DNA from: a bacterium
Lineage (GTDB): Bacteria; Zhuqueibacterota; Zhuqueibacteria; Residuimicrobiales; Krinioviventaceae
Direction: 5' to 3'
Assembly (NCBI GenBank): GCA_029561455.1
Contig: JAKQIY010000047.1
Span: forward strand, 250,332-314,331
DNA length: 64,000 nt
The stretch's first letter is position 1, and the number at the start of each line of letters is the position of its first letter. The notes below the pieces were generated by a model. That model searched no databases. It was not told the DNA's origin and saw only the letters and a program-made list of their open reading frames with translations. Below are positions 45,721-54,413 of the stretch, piece by piece. Position numbers and translations under genes: made by a program.

Positions 45721-45820
45721 AGTGTGGTCCACCTGGGGTACGAGTCTGCTATAAAGAAAATTCTATGAATTCGAGCCTGTTCATACTTTTACTGGATTTG
45801 CGGCGAGGTGGCTACACTTT
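45721..45820. repeat. MITE-like repeat with inverted termini, copy 2
   Basis: It starts AGTGTGGTCCACCTGGGG and ends GCGAGGTGGCTACACT. Interior CTATGAATTCGAGCCTG matches copy 1. Confidence 0.82.
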
Positions 45821-45842
45821 GTTACGTACTGTCCAGAAAATA

Positions 45843-45892
45843 TCGTCTCGATACGTCCGTCCTGCTTGGCGGGACGGACTACTCGACGACCG
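45843..45892. repeat. TCGTCTCGATACGTCCGTCC hairpin repeat
   Basis: It matches the right ends of palindrome clusters B and C (27566-27615 and 28046-28095). Here the inner stem is changed on both sides (GTCCGTCC with GGACGGAC), so pairing is kept. A partial copy starts near 46110. Confidence 0.75.
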
Positions 45893-45911
45893 GTTATTCT
45901 AAAATATATTA

Positions 45912-45963
45912 CGGTCATCGGGTAGTCCCGTTGCTTTACCTTTCGGGATGTATTGAGATGACC
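45912..45963. repeat. CGGTCAT/ATGACC element, copy 2
   Basis: It is nearly identical to 27636-27688, sharing TAGTCCCGTTGCTT and ACCTTTCGGGATGTAT. Confidence 0.78.
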
Positions 45964-45986
45964 AAAAAGCGGCTCGGCAGGTTCTC

Positions 45987-46088
45987 AGTGTGGTCCACCT
46001 GGGGCGCAGGGCTGCTATAAAGATAAGGCTATGACTACGAACCTGTTCATACTTTTGCTGGATTTGCGGCGAGGTGGGCTACACTTTG
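45987..46088. repeat. MITE-like repeat with inverted termini, copy 3
   Basis: It starts AGTGTGGTCCACCTGGGG and ends AGGTGGGCTACACTTTG, with the same interior as the other two copies. Confidence 0.82.
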
Positions 46089-46141
46089 TTGCGTACTGAC
46101 CAGGAATGTCGTCTCGATACGTCCGGCATTGTTATTAAACC

Positions 46142-46205
46142 GGGCGAAGCATCTTTGTTGGGACCGGTTGACTTGAATAATTAGTCCGGAACAGATGCTT
46201 CGCCC
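46142..46205. repeat. Long imperfect hairpin with GGGCGAAGCATCT arms
   Basis: GGGCGAAGCATCT at 46142-46154 is the exact complement of AGATGCTTCGCCC at 46193-46205, and pairing continues imperfectly inward. The remaining loop is about 20 bases. Confidence 0.8.
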
Positions 46206-46777
46206 CTACCAATAAATTGTTTCCCCAGTGCGATCCTGGTAGTTTGAGGATTGGTCTGCGACCCGGCAGTATTACCTGTCGCAACCCAAAACAATAACCG
46301 GGTGTGCCTTGCTGAAAAACAGGTGAAAATAGATTATCTGGCCATAATAACCAGGTTTGTCGCACCGGATATTAAATTTTAGCGATAGATGATTATATTA
46401 CTGTACAAAATAAATGTTACTGTTTAAACCATATCTGTAATTAATATGGCAAAAATTTGCTTTGTTTACGGCAAATTATAAACGAAAAAAAAAAAAAAAA
46501 CACGAAAAAATAAAATTTATCTTGACTTTTAAAAAAGAATACACTATTTTCAGCATACATACTCCCACGCTAAAATTGCCAGGGTTTAGTTAAAAGCGTT
46601 GGGAATATGGGTTATATGTGACGGGCGATTGTATATAATATATTATTTTACGAGCTTATATTATATTGCTCCGACACGGACTGATTTTGGGGCCCGGGGC
46701 GGAATGAACTTTAAATTGTGATTACATATATAATTGTCTTTTAGATATTAATTTTTAAAAATAATATAGGAGCTGCA

Positions 46778-47914
46778 ATGGTTATTAAACAAATTCCTAC
46801 CTGGAAAACCAAAACATATAGTCTATTTTCCCTGATAACAGTTATTCTTCTTTTAATGTTAAATTGTCACCGAGACCTGGGTATAACCGACCCCATAAAG
46901 TTACCGCCCGAACCGGACTGGCCGGTGGGTGAATGGATTTTAACCGGGCTTGAAAATGATGATATCGTATCTGTTGGCGTTCACCCGCAAAAACATAATA
47001 TAATACTAGCCGGCAGCTATTTTAATTATAGCTCTCAAAAACCGGCTCGACTATACCGTAGTGAAGATTATGGCGCTACCTGGGATACCCTGGCTGTTGG
47101 TGAGACCAAGGGGTATAGAAATTTTATCTTTAATCCCTTTAACCCGGATATAGTTTATGCCGTTGGCGGTGAACGCCTCTTGCAAAGCGATAACATTGGT
47201 AAAAGCTGGCAGGATATTACCGGCTCAATTGTTACCAATTGGGAGACATTTACATGCTGCATGGCTTTTAATCCATTAGATCCAAATGAAGTATATGTAG
47301 GAACCAGTGGTTTTATGGGTGGGGAATTATATAAAAGTAATAATATAGGAAAAAGCTGGGAATGTATAACCCAAAATATTACAAATAACAGCATTACCGA
47401 TATAGCTATCAACCCGAAAAAAACAAATGTACTGTATTTTAGCACAGATATGGATGGCAATGTCTGGAAAAGTGAAAATTCAGGTAAAAGTTGGGTACTA
47501 ACTGGATTACACGGGACAGCCACTGCAACGATGGATTTAATGATTGATAATAATAATACAAATATAATGTATGCCGCAAGTGAAGAAATTGAAATTAAAG
47601 ATATAAAAATAGAGTATGGGGTTATGAAATCAACAAATGGTGGTAATACCTGGAAACAATTTAACAATGGCTTACCGAATTGGTATAAATCCATCCAAAT
47701 TGAAAAAAATTACCGCACCGGAGATTTGTATGTTATTACTACCTATAGTAATAACGGTGAGATATACAAGTATAACAACAACCTTGAAAGATGGGAAAAA
47801 TTCGGTATAGAAAATGTAATAACAAGCTTTTATAAAAGTCATTTTACTTTTTCTCCTGATTATCGTTACCTGTACCTGGCTTGCAAAGGGGTTTATGTAA
47901 TAAAATTATACTAA
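46778..47914 (+). CDS. Lipoprotein with Asp-box (BNR/sortilin-like) propeller repeats
   Basis: The ATG has GGAGCT upstream. A signal peptide ending LLLMLNC is a lipoprotein signal. The body is a beta-propeller with five visible Asp-box motifs of the S.D.G..W type: SEDYGATW, SDNIGKSW, SNNIGKSW, SENSGKSW and STNGGNTW. Such propellers occur in sialidases, sortilin-like and Ycf48-like proteins; here no catalytic residues of a sialidase are evident, so a binding or assembly role is more likely. The gene is clearly more AT-rich than most of the window and lies 72 bases upstream of the equally AT-rich 5' part of the subtilase, suggesting they came together. Confidence 0.75.
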   Translation: MVIKQIPTWKTKTYSLFSLITVILLLMLNCHRDLGITDPIKLPPEPDWPVGEWILTGLENDDIVSVGVHPQKHNIILAGSYFNYSSQKPARLYRSEDYGATWDTLAVGETKGYRNFIFNPFNPDIVYAVGGERLLQSDNIGKSWQDITGSIVTNWETFTCCMAFNPLDPNEVYVGTSGFMGGELYKSNNIGKSWECITQNITNNSITDIAINPKKTNVLYFSTDMDGNVWKSENSGKSWVLTGLHGTATATMDLMIDNNNTNIMYAASEEIEIKDIKIEYGVMKSTNGGNTWKQFNNGLPNWYKSIQIEKNYRTGDLYVITTYSNNGEIYKYNNNLERWEKFGIENVITSFYKSHFTFSPDYRYLYLACKGVYVIKLY

Positions 47915-47986
47915 AAGAAAGGAGGTACTAACAACACATGCATTAATAATTCATATAAAAGTTATAACAAAAAGAAAGGAAATAAC

Positions 47987-50900
47987 ATGAGAAAAGCATT
48001 GTATTTGTTAATTTTTATGTTTGCCTTGAATTTACAACTAGCTTTTAGTTTTGAAAAAACTAAAATGGAGTGGCAAGGTAAAGAGATTGAGGTGGCAAAA
48101 AATGAGGTGTTGGTTACCTTAACAGACCAGAAAAAAATTGATGAGGTTAACAATTATTTATCAACACAGAAATTTAAAATAATTCATGGACCGGATAAAT
48201 TAGGGGTAATGTTAATATCAATTCCTCAAGAGAAAACTTCTCAAACTGCAATAGAAAACTTGAAAAAAAACGAAATGTTAAAAAATATTGAGCCAAATAT
48301 CATAACACATATTTCTACAACACCCAATGACTCATATTTTGGAAATCAATGGGGGCATACAAAAATCAGTTCGCCTTCAGGGTGGAATATTGAAACAGGA
48401 TCTCCGGCTGTTATGGTTGGTGTGTTGGATTCCGGTATTCCAATGCAAAATGGCGTTTTATCGCATCCGGATTTAAATGACAATCGCATAGAACTTGGTT
48501 ATGATTATGTATATTATGATAATGAACCACGTGATTTATGCGGACATGGAACTCATGTTGCAGGCATAATTGGCGCAGAAACAAATAACTCAGCCGGTGT
48601 AGCCGGTACAAGTTGGGGTACGCAATTATATATTGTTCAAGCTTTTGGCGATGATGGAATAGGTACTCTTGCAGCTTTTTATTATGGAGTTATTGATGCC
48701 GTTGACGAAGGTGCAAAAATAATTAATTATAGTGGTGGGGGTACTGTTTCATCAACTTATTATACAGATGCAATTGTTTATGCCCTTAATAGGAATTGCT
48801 TAATAGTAGCTGCTGCCGGGAATGAAGCTGCTTCAGTAATTTATCCGGCAAAATATTCGCCATCATATAATAACGTTATGGCTGTATCCGCTACCAATTA
48901 TAATGATACTTATGCCTCTTATACAAACAGAGGGGTAGAAATATGTGTGGCAGCACCTGGCGGAACTGGCCTTCCATTTGGGGTAGATGATATTTTTTCT
49001 ACAACACCGAATTATTATTTTGCTTTACAGAGTGAAGGGGTAACCCAAAATTACGGTTATATGTCTGGAACATCAATGGCGGCTCCTTTTGTTTCCGGGC
49101 TTGCTGCATTAATTCAATCAACGAATTTAGATCTTTCGCCGGAGCAAATTAGACAGACTATTCAATTATCAGTTGACGATTTGGGTGCTTCCGGGTTTGA
49201 TAATTATTATGGCTATGGCCGGATTAATGTAAACAAGGCTTTACATAATTTATATGTACCGGAAATCTATTCAACTATACAAACCGCTCTAGATGCCGCA
49301 GCAACAGGACAAAATATTATTTTACATTCAGGTTCACAAACACTTGCCAGTAATTTAGTGATCCCGGATAATATCGCCCTTGTAGTACAATCCGGTACAA
49401 CTCTTAATTTGAATAATTTTTGTATTGAAACAGAATCCGGTGAAATTATTGTGGAATCCGGAGCTACAATTTTGCCTAAAAAAATAATGCGTGAAGATCA
49501 TTATACTGATGACATTAAAGGCCTGTACCCAATTATCGAGGCTGCAATGGATTCATCTGAAACTGATGAAAACATAGTACTAGGTGCTGGGACTTTTACA
49601 GAAAATGTTGTTATGAAAGATCATCGTTATTTTGAAGGCAAATCAAAAACTCAGACTATAATAAACGGTACCTTTATTTTTGCCGATATTGAATTTGGTG
49701 AGCTTGACAAAGTAAAAGTCAATAATGATATTGTTATTGATGATTGTTCTGATATTACTTTATCCAATGTCATAGCAAAAGATATTGTCGAAATAGAAAA
49801 CACTGCAACTGTTTATATTGGTGATTCCGAATTTACTAATAATGGCTTTCTTGATACATATCAAACCTATAATGTAGAAACAGAATACACGGATTTCCTA
49901 TATAGTACAAATTATGGAATTATTACCGGCGATACGGACCTTGATATTTGGTACAATACCATAATGAGCAAAAACAGAGGTCTCCATTGTGCTATTGGTA
50001 ACAATGTTGATATTTATTACACAGATTTCTGTAGCAATACTTATGATATATTTAATACTTCCAGTCTGTACATTGATATTTGGCAAATGGGTTCCATGTC
50101 TTCCTGTCCACCGCCATTATCCGGTTCAAATATTACACTGCATTATCCTTGTGAGGTTTGCGATTTAGGCAAGTCGAACCCGGATGAAATACTTCCTGAA
50201 TATTCTCAATCATGGGAAGGTATTGATGATTCACCCGAGGGATTGGAATTCGCTGAACTACGAGACCTGTATCGCGCCCTCAAAGTTGATAGACGCCAGG
50301 CTCGTAAAGATAGCATCCGCTACGACATTAGCAAATATGCGCCAAAATACAACCAAGTGATTGACGGCATGAAGCAATTTGTAGGGAAATATCCTGATAG
50401 CGAAGAAGCAAAACATGCAATAAAATTAATCGATTTCTGCTATCGCGCTTTAAAACAAAGAGATACTTTTGCCGCATACCTCGTCGCTCTCGGCAAGGAT
50501 GCAAAATACAAATCCCTGCAATCTGCCATCAAAAGCCAGTTCATTCCTTATTACCTGGGCAAAGGCGAGTATCAAACTGCGCTGACCCTGACCGACGAGG
50601 TGATGAAGGCGCAAACCGATCCTGAAAATGCTTTGTATTACCTGTACCGCAAAGGCGTTATTTATCACAAGTATTTAAAAGACGCCGCCAAAGCGGAAGC
50701 GATCTACAAACAGGTGATCGATACCGATCCCAATTCGGCCATGGCGTTTTCCGCCGGGGTGCGTTTGGGCAAACTCGGTAAAGTGTACGAAGGTGAAAAC
50801 AAGCCGTCTGCCGACGAACCGGAAGTAAAATTTGCGATTCGCAACCATCCCAATCCGTTCAACCCGGTTACCAACATCCAGTTCGACCTGCCGGCGGCGG

Positions 50901-51100
50901 ATCATGTTACCTTAAAAGTCTATGATGTAACGGGCCGCGAGGTGGTTACCCTGGTCGATGCGCTGCAAGGCTCTGGCTCGCACACCATCGCCTGGAACAG
51001 TCAGGATAAATTCGGCCAACGCGTCGCCAGCGGCATGTATTTCTATCGCATCGAGTACCGGGGCCAGGTTCTCACCAACAAGATGATCTTAATGAGGTAA
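47987..51100 (+). CDS. Subtilisin-like (S8) serine protease with TPR-like region and T9SS sorting signal
   Basis: A signal peptide (about 1-22) and a propeptide-like region precede the S8 domain. The triad lies in VLDSGIPM (Asp, about 147), CGHGTHVAGIIG (His, about 188) and MSGTSMAAPFVSG (Ser, about 362). Residues ~425-720 form a repetitive beta-strand-rich region of beta-helix type. From about residue 755 an alpha-helical region with TPR-like spacing (ALYYLYRKGVIYHKYLKDAA) leads to a sorting domain (NHPNPFNPVTNIQFDLPAAD, SGMYFYRIEYRG). The Shine-Dalgarno AAAGGAAA precedes the ATG. Base composition shifts sharply near 50250: the line at 48001-48060 has 14 G or C of 60, while 50941-51000 has 38 of 60. 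A strong terminator follows. Confidence 0.87.
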   Translation: MRKALYLLIFMFALNLQLAFSFEKTKMEWQGKEIEVAKNEVLVTLTDQKKIDEVNNYLSTQKFKIIHGPDKLGVMLISIPQEKTSQTAIENLKKNEMLKNIEPNIITHISTTPNDSYFGNQWGHTKISSPSGWNIETGSPAVMVGVLDSGIPMQNGVLSHPDLNDNRIELGYDYVYYDNEPRDLCGHGTHVAGIIGAETNNSAGVAGTSWGTQLYIVQAFGDDGIGTLAAFYYGVIDAVDEGAKIINYSGGGTVSSTYYTDAIVYALNRNCLIVAAAGNEAASVIYPAKYSPSYNNVMAVSATNYNDTYASYTNRGVEICVAAPGGTGLPFGVDDIFSTTPNYYFALQSEGVTQNYGYMSGTSMAAPFVSGLAALIQSTNLDLSPEQIRQTIQLSVDDLGASGFDNYYGYGRINVNKALHNLYVPEIYSTIQTALDAAATGQNIILHSGSQTLASNLVIPDNIALVVQSGTTLNLNNFCIETESGEIIVESGATILPKKIMREDHYTDDIKGLYPIIEAAMDSSETDENIVLGAGTFTENVVMKDHRYFEGKSKTQTIINGTFIFADIEFGELDKVKVNNDIVIDDCSDITLSNVIAKDIVEIENTATVYIGDSEFTNNGFLDTYQTYNVETEYTDFLYSTNYGIITGDTDLDIWYNTIMSKNRGLHCAIGNNVDIYYTDFCSNTYDIFNTSSLYIDIWQMGSMSSCPPPLSGSNITLHYPCEVCDLGKSNPDEILPEYSQSWEGIDDSPEGLEFAELRDLYRALKVDRRQARKDSIRYDISKYAPKYNQVIDGMKQFVGKYPDSEEAKHAIKLIDFCYRALKQRDTFAAYLVALGKDAKYKSLQSAIKSQFIPYYLGKGEYQTALTLTDEVMKAQTDPENALYYLYRKGVIYHKYLKDAAKAEAIYKQVIDTDPNSAMAFSAGVRLGKLGKVYEGENKPSADEPEVKFAIRNHPNPFNPVTNIQFDLPAADHVTLKVYDVTGREVVTLVDALQGSGSHTIAWNSQDKFGQRVASGMYFYRIEYRGQVLTNKMILMR

Positions 51101-51186
51101 GTTATGTGTATTTCTGTTTTATCCCCAATAAAAAACCGGACAAATAGCTGATGTAAAAGCTCTTTGCCCGGCCTGAGTAAAACCAA

Positions 51187-51214
51187 AACCCGGCGCTGTC
51201 ACGCCGGGTTTTTT
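51187..51214 (+). terminator. Rho-independent terminator after the subtilase gene
   Basis: AACCCGGCG at 51187-51195 pairs perfectly with CGCCGGGTT at 51202-51210 around a six-base loop and is followed by TTTT. Confidence 0.9.
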
Positions 51215-51450
51215 AATATAAGCAATAACCTGGAACGGAACAACAGTTTTTAAGAAATTTTACTACATCCCCGCCGCTATGAACAAACTACCAAATTGTG
51301 GTTAAAAAGTACCTTTATGTAATTACCCGTCACATACCTTGTTTAACTTGACTGTAAAAGTGGCCATAACCCTTTGTTTTTCAATAGCTGTACGCCTGTT
51401 CATCACCGGCAAACAGACGCTTTACCGGTATAAATTTTGCAACAACCGGT
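51215..51450. other. Leader region of the hybrid kinase gene
   Basis: About 235 bases without a gene lie between the terminator and the kinase ATG; no clear Shine-Dalgarno or promoter is seen, and the kinase start at 51451 is therefore less certain than most. Confidence 0.4.
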
Positions 51451-54396
51451 ATGGAGTTTTATATATGTACAGATTTTACAGGAAAAAATTTGATCGATAT
51501 TACTAAAAAGCTGCAGGATCTGATTGAACCGGCGATTCTGGAAGAAATTCAGAATGCCTGCGCTTTAAAATATAATATTGGCCTGGCTTTGTTCGATGAA
51601 AGCAATATTCAGCTTACCGCCTCGAACCGCAATTTTATTAATGATGAATTCGACCATAACCTGGAATTTCTGGATGTATTGTTTCATCCCCAGTTCAAAG
51701 ACAGCCGCCTGGAGAGCAAACTGGCAAGCGGCAAAACTGTCTATACCAGCTTTTGTAACGGCGAATTGCTGCGCGCCGTTATTCCGGTTAACTTTCGGGA
51801 ACAGCTTTTTCTGAAAATTTGCCTCATTCAGCGGGCGTCAAGGGAAAGTGACGCCGGGGAGTTGGTTGAACGGCTTAAACAAGCCTTTGCCGGCGTTGAA
51901 ATACCCGAATATATTTTTGAACATACCCTGACCGAACCGGACAGCGAACTGGCGTTTGTGGCGGAAAACCTGAAAAATCAACTGCTGCATTTTCTGGAAG
52001 CGGCTTTTGAACGCTCCAAAGTATTACAATTGAATGAAGATTTGCTGCCCGAACTGGCGGTCGATGACCTGGATAAAGATGAAAATAACCTGGTCTTTAC
52101 CTCCCCGGCGCATGTCATACTCGACGCGACCCCGGGAATAACTTCCTTGTTGGGGTTTGCAAATACTTTTGAACTGACGGGATTGAATTTTATTACAAGC
52201 CTGGTATTGTTGCAGGAAGAGCAACAAACAATTATCAAGCAGTTACAGCAGGCCGGCAAGCTGAACTGGTATTCTACAATATTAAAATGCTGTAATGAGC
52301 AAACCCTGCACGCCAAAATTAAAATTTCTCCGCAGACCCTGGATAAACTGGTGATCGGTTATGAATATACCATACTCGCCCACAGCGCTTCAACCGGCGA
52401 AAATATAACGAATATCACCGCAGCTGAAAATGCAGGGATTGATAATGAACCGGCAGTAGTGAAAGAAGAAACACTCACTGATATTAAGCCGGATCAGACT
52501 CCTGAAAATCCTTTTCTGCTGCCGGAGACGCATATTGCGGAAATGTTCGACGCCCTGCCTAATCCGGTAATGGTTTTGGATGACAAGAACCGCATTTCAG
52601 TATGGAACCGGGCGCTGGAAAATATTTTCAATATACCCGCCAAATCAGTCATCGGCACCGATATTTCCGAACTGTTGTTGAACGAGTGCCGCATGCAATG
52701 GCAGGAAATGCGCGTCAAATATAAAAACGGCGACGCCAATAAAAAACAACAGCAAAACCAATCCTTATGCTTCCTTACCCGCGAAGGCGACACGGTTATG
52801 GCAACCCTGTCCCTCGGCAGTTCTATAATTTTACACAAAGAGTATACCACGCTGATTTTTAAAGAGTGGCAATATCAAACCCAATGTAATACATCATTGC
52901 AACAACATCTACATTCGATTATCAATTCAAAAGCAGCGTTGCTGATAACTGATGAAAATGGGGTGATAACTACAATCAATAATGCCGCTTTAGCCTGGCT
53001 GGAAATGACCGGCGAGGCGGTGTTGAATAAAAATATTCAGTTATTATTTCAGGAAGATACCGCACAAATCATCAGTCAGATCCTGCAATATAAAGGAACC
53101 GGGCCCCGGAATTACATTGCCCAGTTACGGCCCGAAATACTGGAAGGAAAGATCACCAACCTCAAAGTCGCCCGACTGGAAAATCCCGACATCAAGCAAA
53201 TTTTTTTATTGTGGGAACTACAGGAGCAGGACGGCGAGCAAAACAACAGTGCCCCCAAACCCGCAATGAACAAAACTCAAAAGCTGGAATACTTGCTCAC
53301 CATCTTTCCCAAAATCGCCCGGCATTTTGATAAAATTTCCACCGACCTTTACCACAACACCTCATCATTACTGCTGCATGAAAATATGGACGATGAGATC
53401 AGGGAGCATATTGTCAAAATCAAAAAAATCGCCCAGCGCACAGCATCCTTAAAACAAGAGTTACAGTATTTTAGCCGGGTAGAAAAACCGGCCCTGGAAG
53501 AAATTGACCTGAATGTCAAGTTACAACAATGGATAGACAGTTTACGCCAGCCGTTGCCCAAACACCTTACATTGGAACTGAATCTCAAAAATACTGCCGC
53601 AGTTATTCAGGCAAACAGCCGTCAGATCAAACACATACTTAAAACATTGATCAAGAACGCCGCCGAGTCTTATTCCACAACCGGAAAAATATTTATTCAT
53701 ACCCGTTTGCACACGGTCAAGGCGGATGAAACGGCCGACTTGAATGGCCAAAAAGACAAAACCTTTGTTGTTCTTGAAGTGATAGATTCCGGCAGGGGAA
53801 TACCGCTCAATGTACGCGAACAACTATTCGAACCATTTGTTACCACCAAGACATTTGAATTGGGACGTGGAGTGGGACTCGCTTCCGTTTATGGCATAGT
53901 CAAAAATCATAATGGCTATATTGCGGTAAAAACCCTTGAGGGACAGGGGACGATCTTTTCATTGTTTTTCCCGCTGCTGGAAATTGTAAAAACTACCGAA
54001 ACCCGGACGGAGAAAGAAGCCGGAGATCTAATACTGTTGATCGATGACGACCCTGGCATTGTCGAGGTCAATTCCATAACCTTGAAACATTTCGGTTTTA
54101 ATACCAAAGCTGCCAATACCGCAGAAAAGGGAATTGAAATATTCAGTGAAAATTTCAGGGACATCAACCTGGTTATTCTTGATATATCCCTGCCAGATAT
54201 GCCGGGAACCGAATGCGCAGAAAAATTGTTGACGATAGCGGCTGACGTGCCCATTATCCTGTCCAGCGGTTATCATTGCGATGAGAATTATTATAAGTTT
54301 ATGCAAAAAACCGGCGCGGTGTGGCTGCAAAAACCCTATACATCCAACAAACTCTACCAGGTTATTCAGGATTTACTTTCCAAAAAAGGAAAGTAA
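51451..54396 (+). CDS. Soluble hybrid histidine kinase with PocR-like sensor, PAS domains and receiver
   Basis: The N-terminal ~150 residues (LIDITKKLQDLIEPAILEEI, IGLALFDESNIQLTAS) resemble the PocR sensory domain. PAS-like regions follow at about 215-315, 360-480 (MFDALPNPVMVLDDKNRISV) and 485-600 (ALLITDENGVITTINNAALA). The dimerisation helix region (FPKIARHFDKISTDLYHNTS) is atypical: the usual 'AHDFNN' histidine position is arginine, with a histidine one residue later. The ATPase domain is intact (IKNAAES, DSGRGIP, GRGVGLASVYGIVKNHNG). The C-terminal receiver (about 855-980) keeps its acidic cluster LLIDDDP, phospho-acceptor region VILDISLPDMPG, LSSGY and the lysine in QKPY. No membrane segment is visible, so it senses a cytoplasmic signal. 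It is a single gene. Confidence 0.82.
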   Translation: MEFYICTDFTGKNLIDITKKLQDLIEPAILEEIQNACALKYNIGLALFDESNIQLTASNRNFINDEFDHNLEFLDVLFHPQFKDSRLESKLASGKTVYTSFCNGELLRAVIPVNFREQLFLKICLIQRASRESDAGELVERLKQAFAGVEIPEYIFEHTLTEPDSELAFVAENLKNQLLHFLEAAFERSKVLQLNEDLLPELAVDDLDKDENNLVFTSPAHVILDATPGITSLLGFANTFELTGLNFITSLVLLQEEQQTIIKQLQQAGKLNWYSTILKCCNEQTLHAKIKISPQTLDKLVIGYEYTILAHSASTGENITNITAAENAGIDNEPAVVKEETLTDIKPDQTPENPFLLPETHIAEMFDALPNPVMVLDDKNRISVWNRALENIFNIPAKSVIGTDISELLLNECRMQWQEMRVKYKNGDANKKQQQNQSLCFLTREGDTVMATLSLGSSIILHKEYTTLIFKEWQYQTQCNTSLQQHLHSIINSKAALLITDENGVITTINNAALAWLEMTGEAVLNKNIQLLFQEDTAQIISQILQYKGTGPRNYIAQLRPEILEGKITNLKVARLENPDIKQIFLLWELQEQDGEQNNSAPKPAMNKTQKLEYLLTIFPKIARHFDKISTDLYHNTSSLLLHENMDDEIREHIVKIKKIAQRTASLKQELQYFSRVEKPALEEIDLNVKLQQWIDSLRQPLPKHLTLELNLKNTAAVIQANSRQIKHILKTLIKNAAESYSTTGKIFIHTRLHTVKADETADLNGQKDKTFVVLEVIDSGRGIPLNVREQLFEPFVTTKTFELGRGVGLASVYGIVKNHNGYIAVKTLEGQGTIFSLFFPLLEIVKTTETRTEKEAGDLILLIDDDPGIVEVNSITLKHFGFNTKAANTAEKGIEIFSENFRDINLVILDISLPDMPGTECAEKLLTIAADVPIILSSGYHCDENYYKFMQKTGAVWLQKPYTSNKLYQVIQDLLSKKGK

Positions 54397-54413
54397 ATCC
54401 ATCCATGTTTTAA

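Larger units (their letters stand above)
45497..46777. repeat. Gene-free 1.28-kb gap with dispersed hairpin repeats
   Basis: It contains a GCCGGACATGTTGTCCGGC hairpin (45567-45596), two MITE-like copies (45721-45820 and 45987-46088), a copy of the GTCCGTCC hairpin (45843-45892), the CGGTCAT element (45912-45963), a long imperfect palindrome (46142-46205), and a run of 16 A at 46485-46500. From about 46380 the DNA is strongly AT-rich up to the next gene. Confidence 0.75.

Noticed and set aside
45477-46020. Small open frames in the repeat gap (75 and 70 codons)
   Set aside because: They run through dispersed hairpin repeats and overlap the end of the M64 gene; there is no sign of coding selection.
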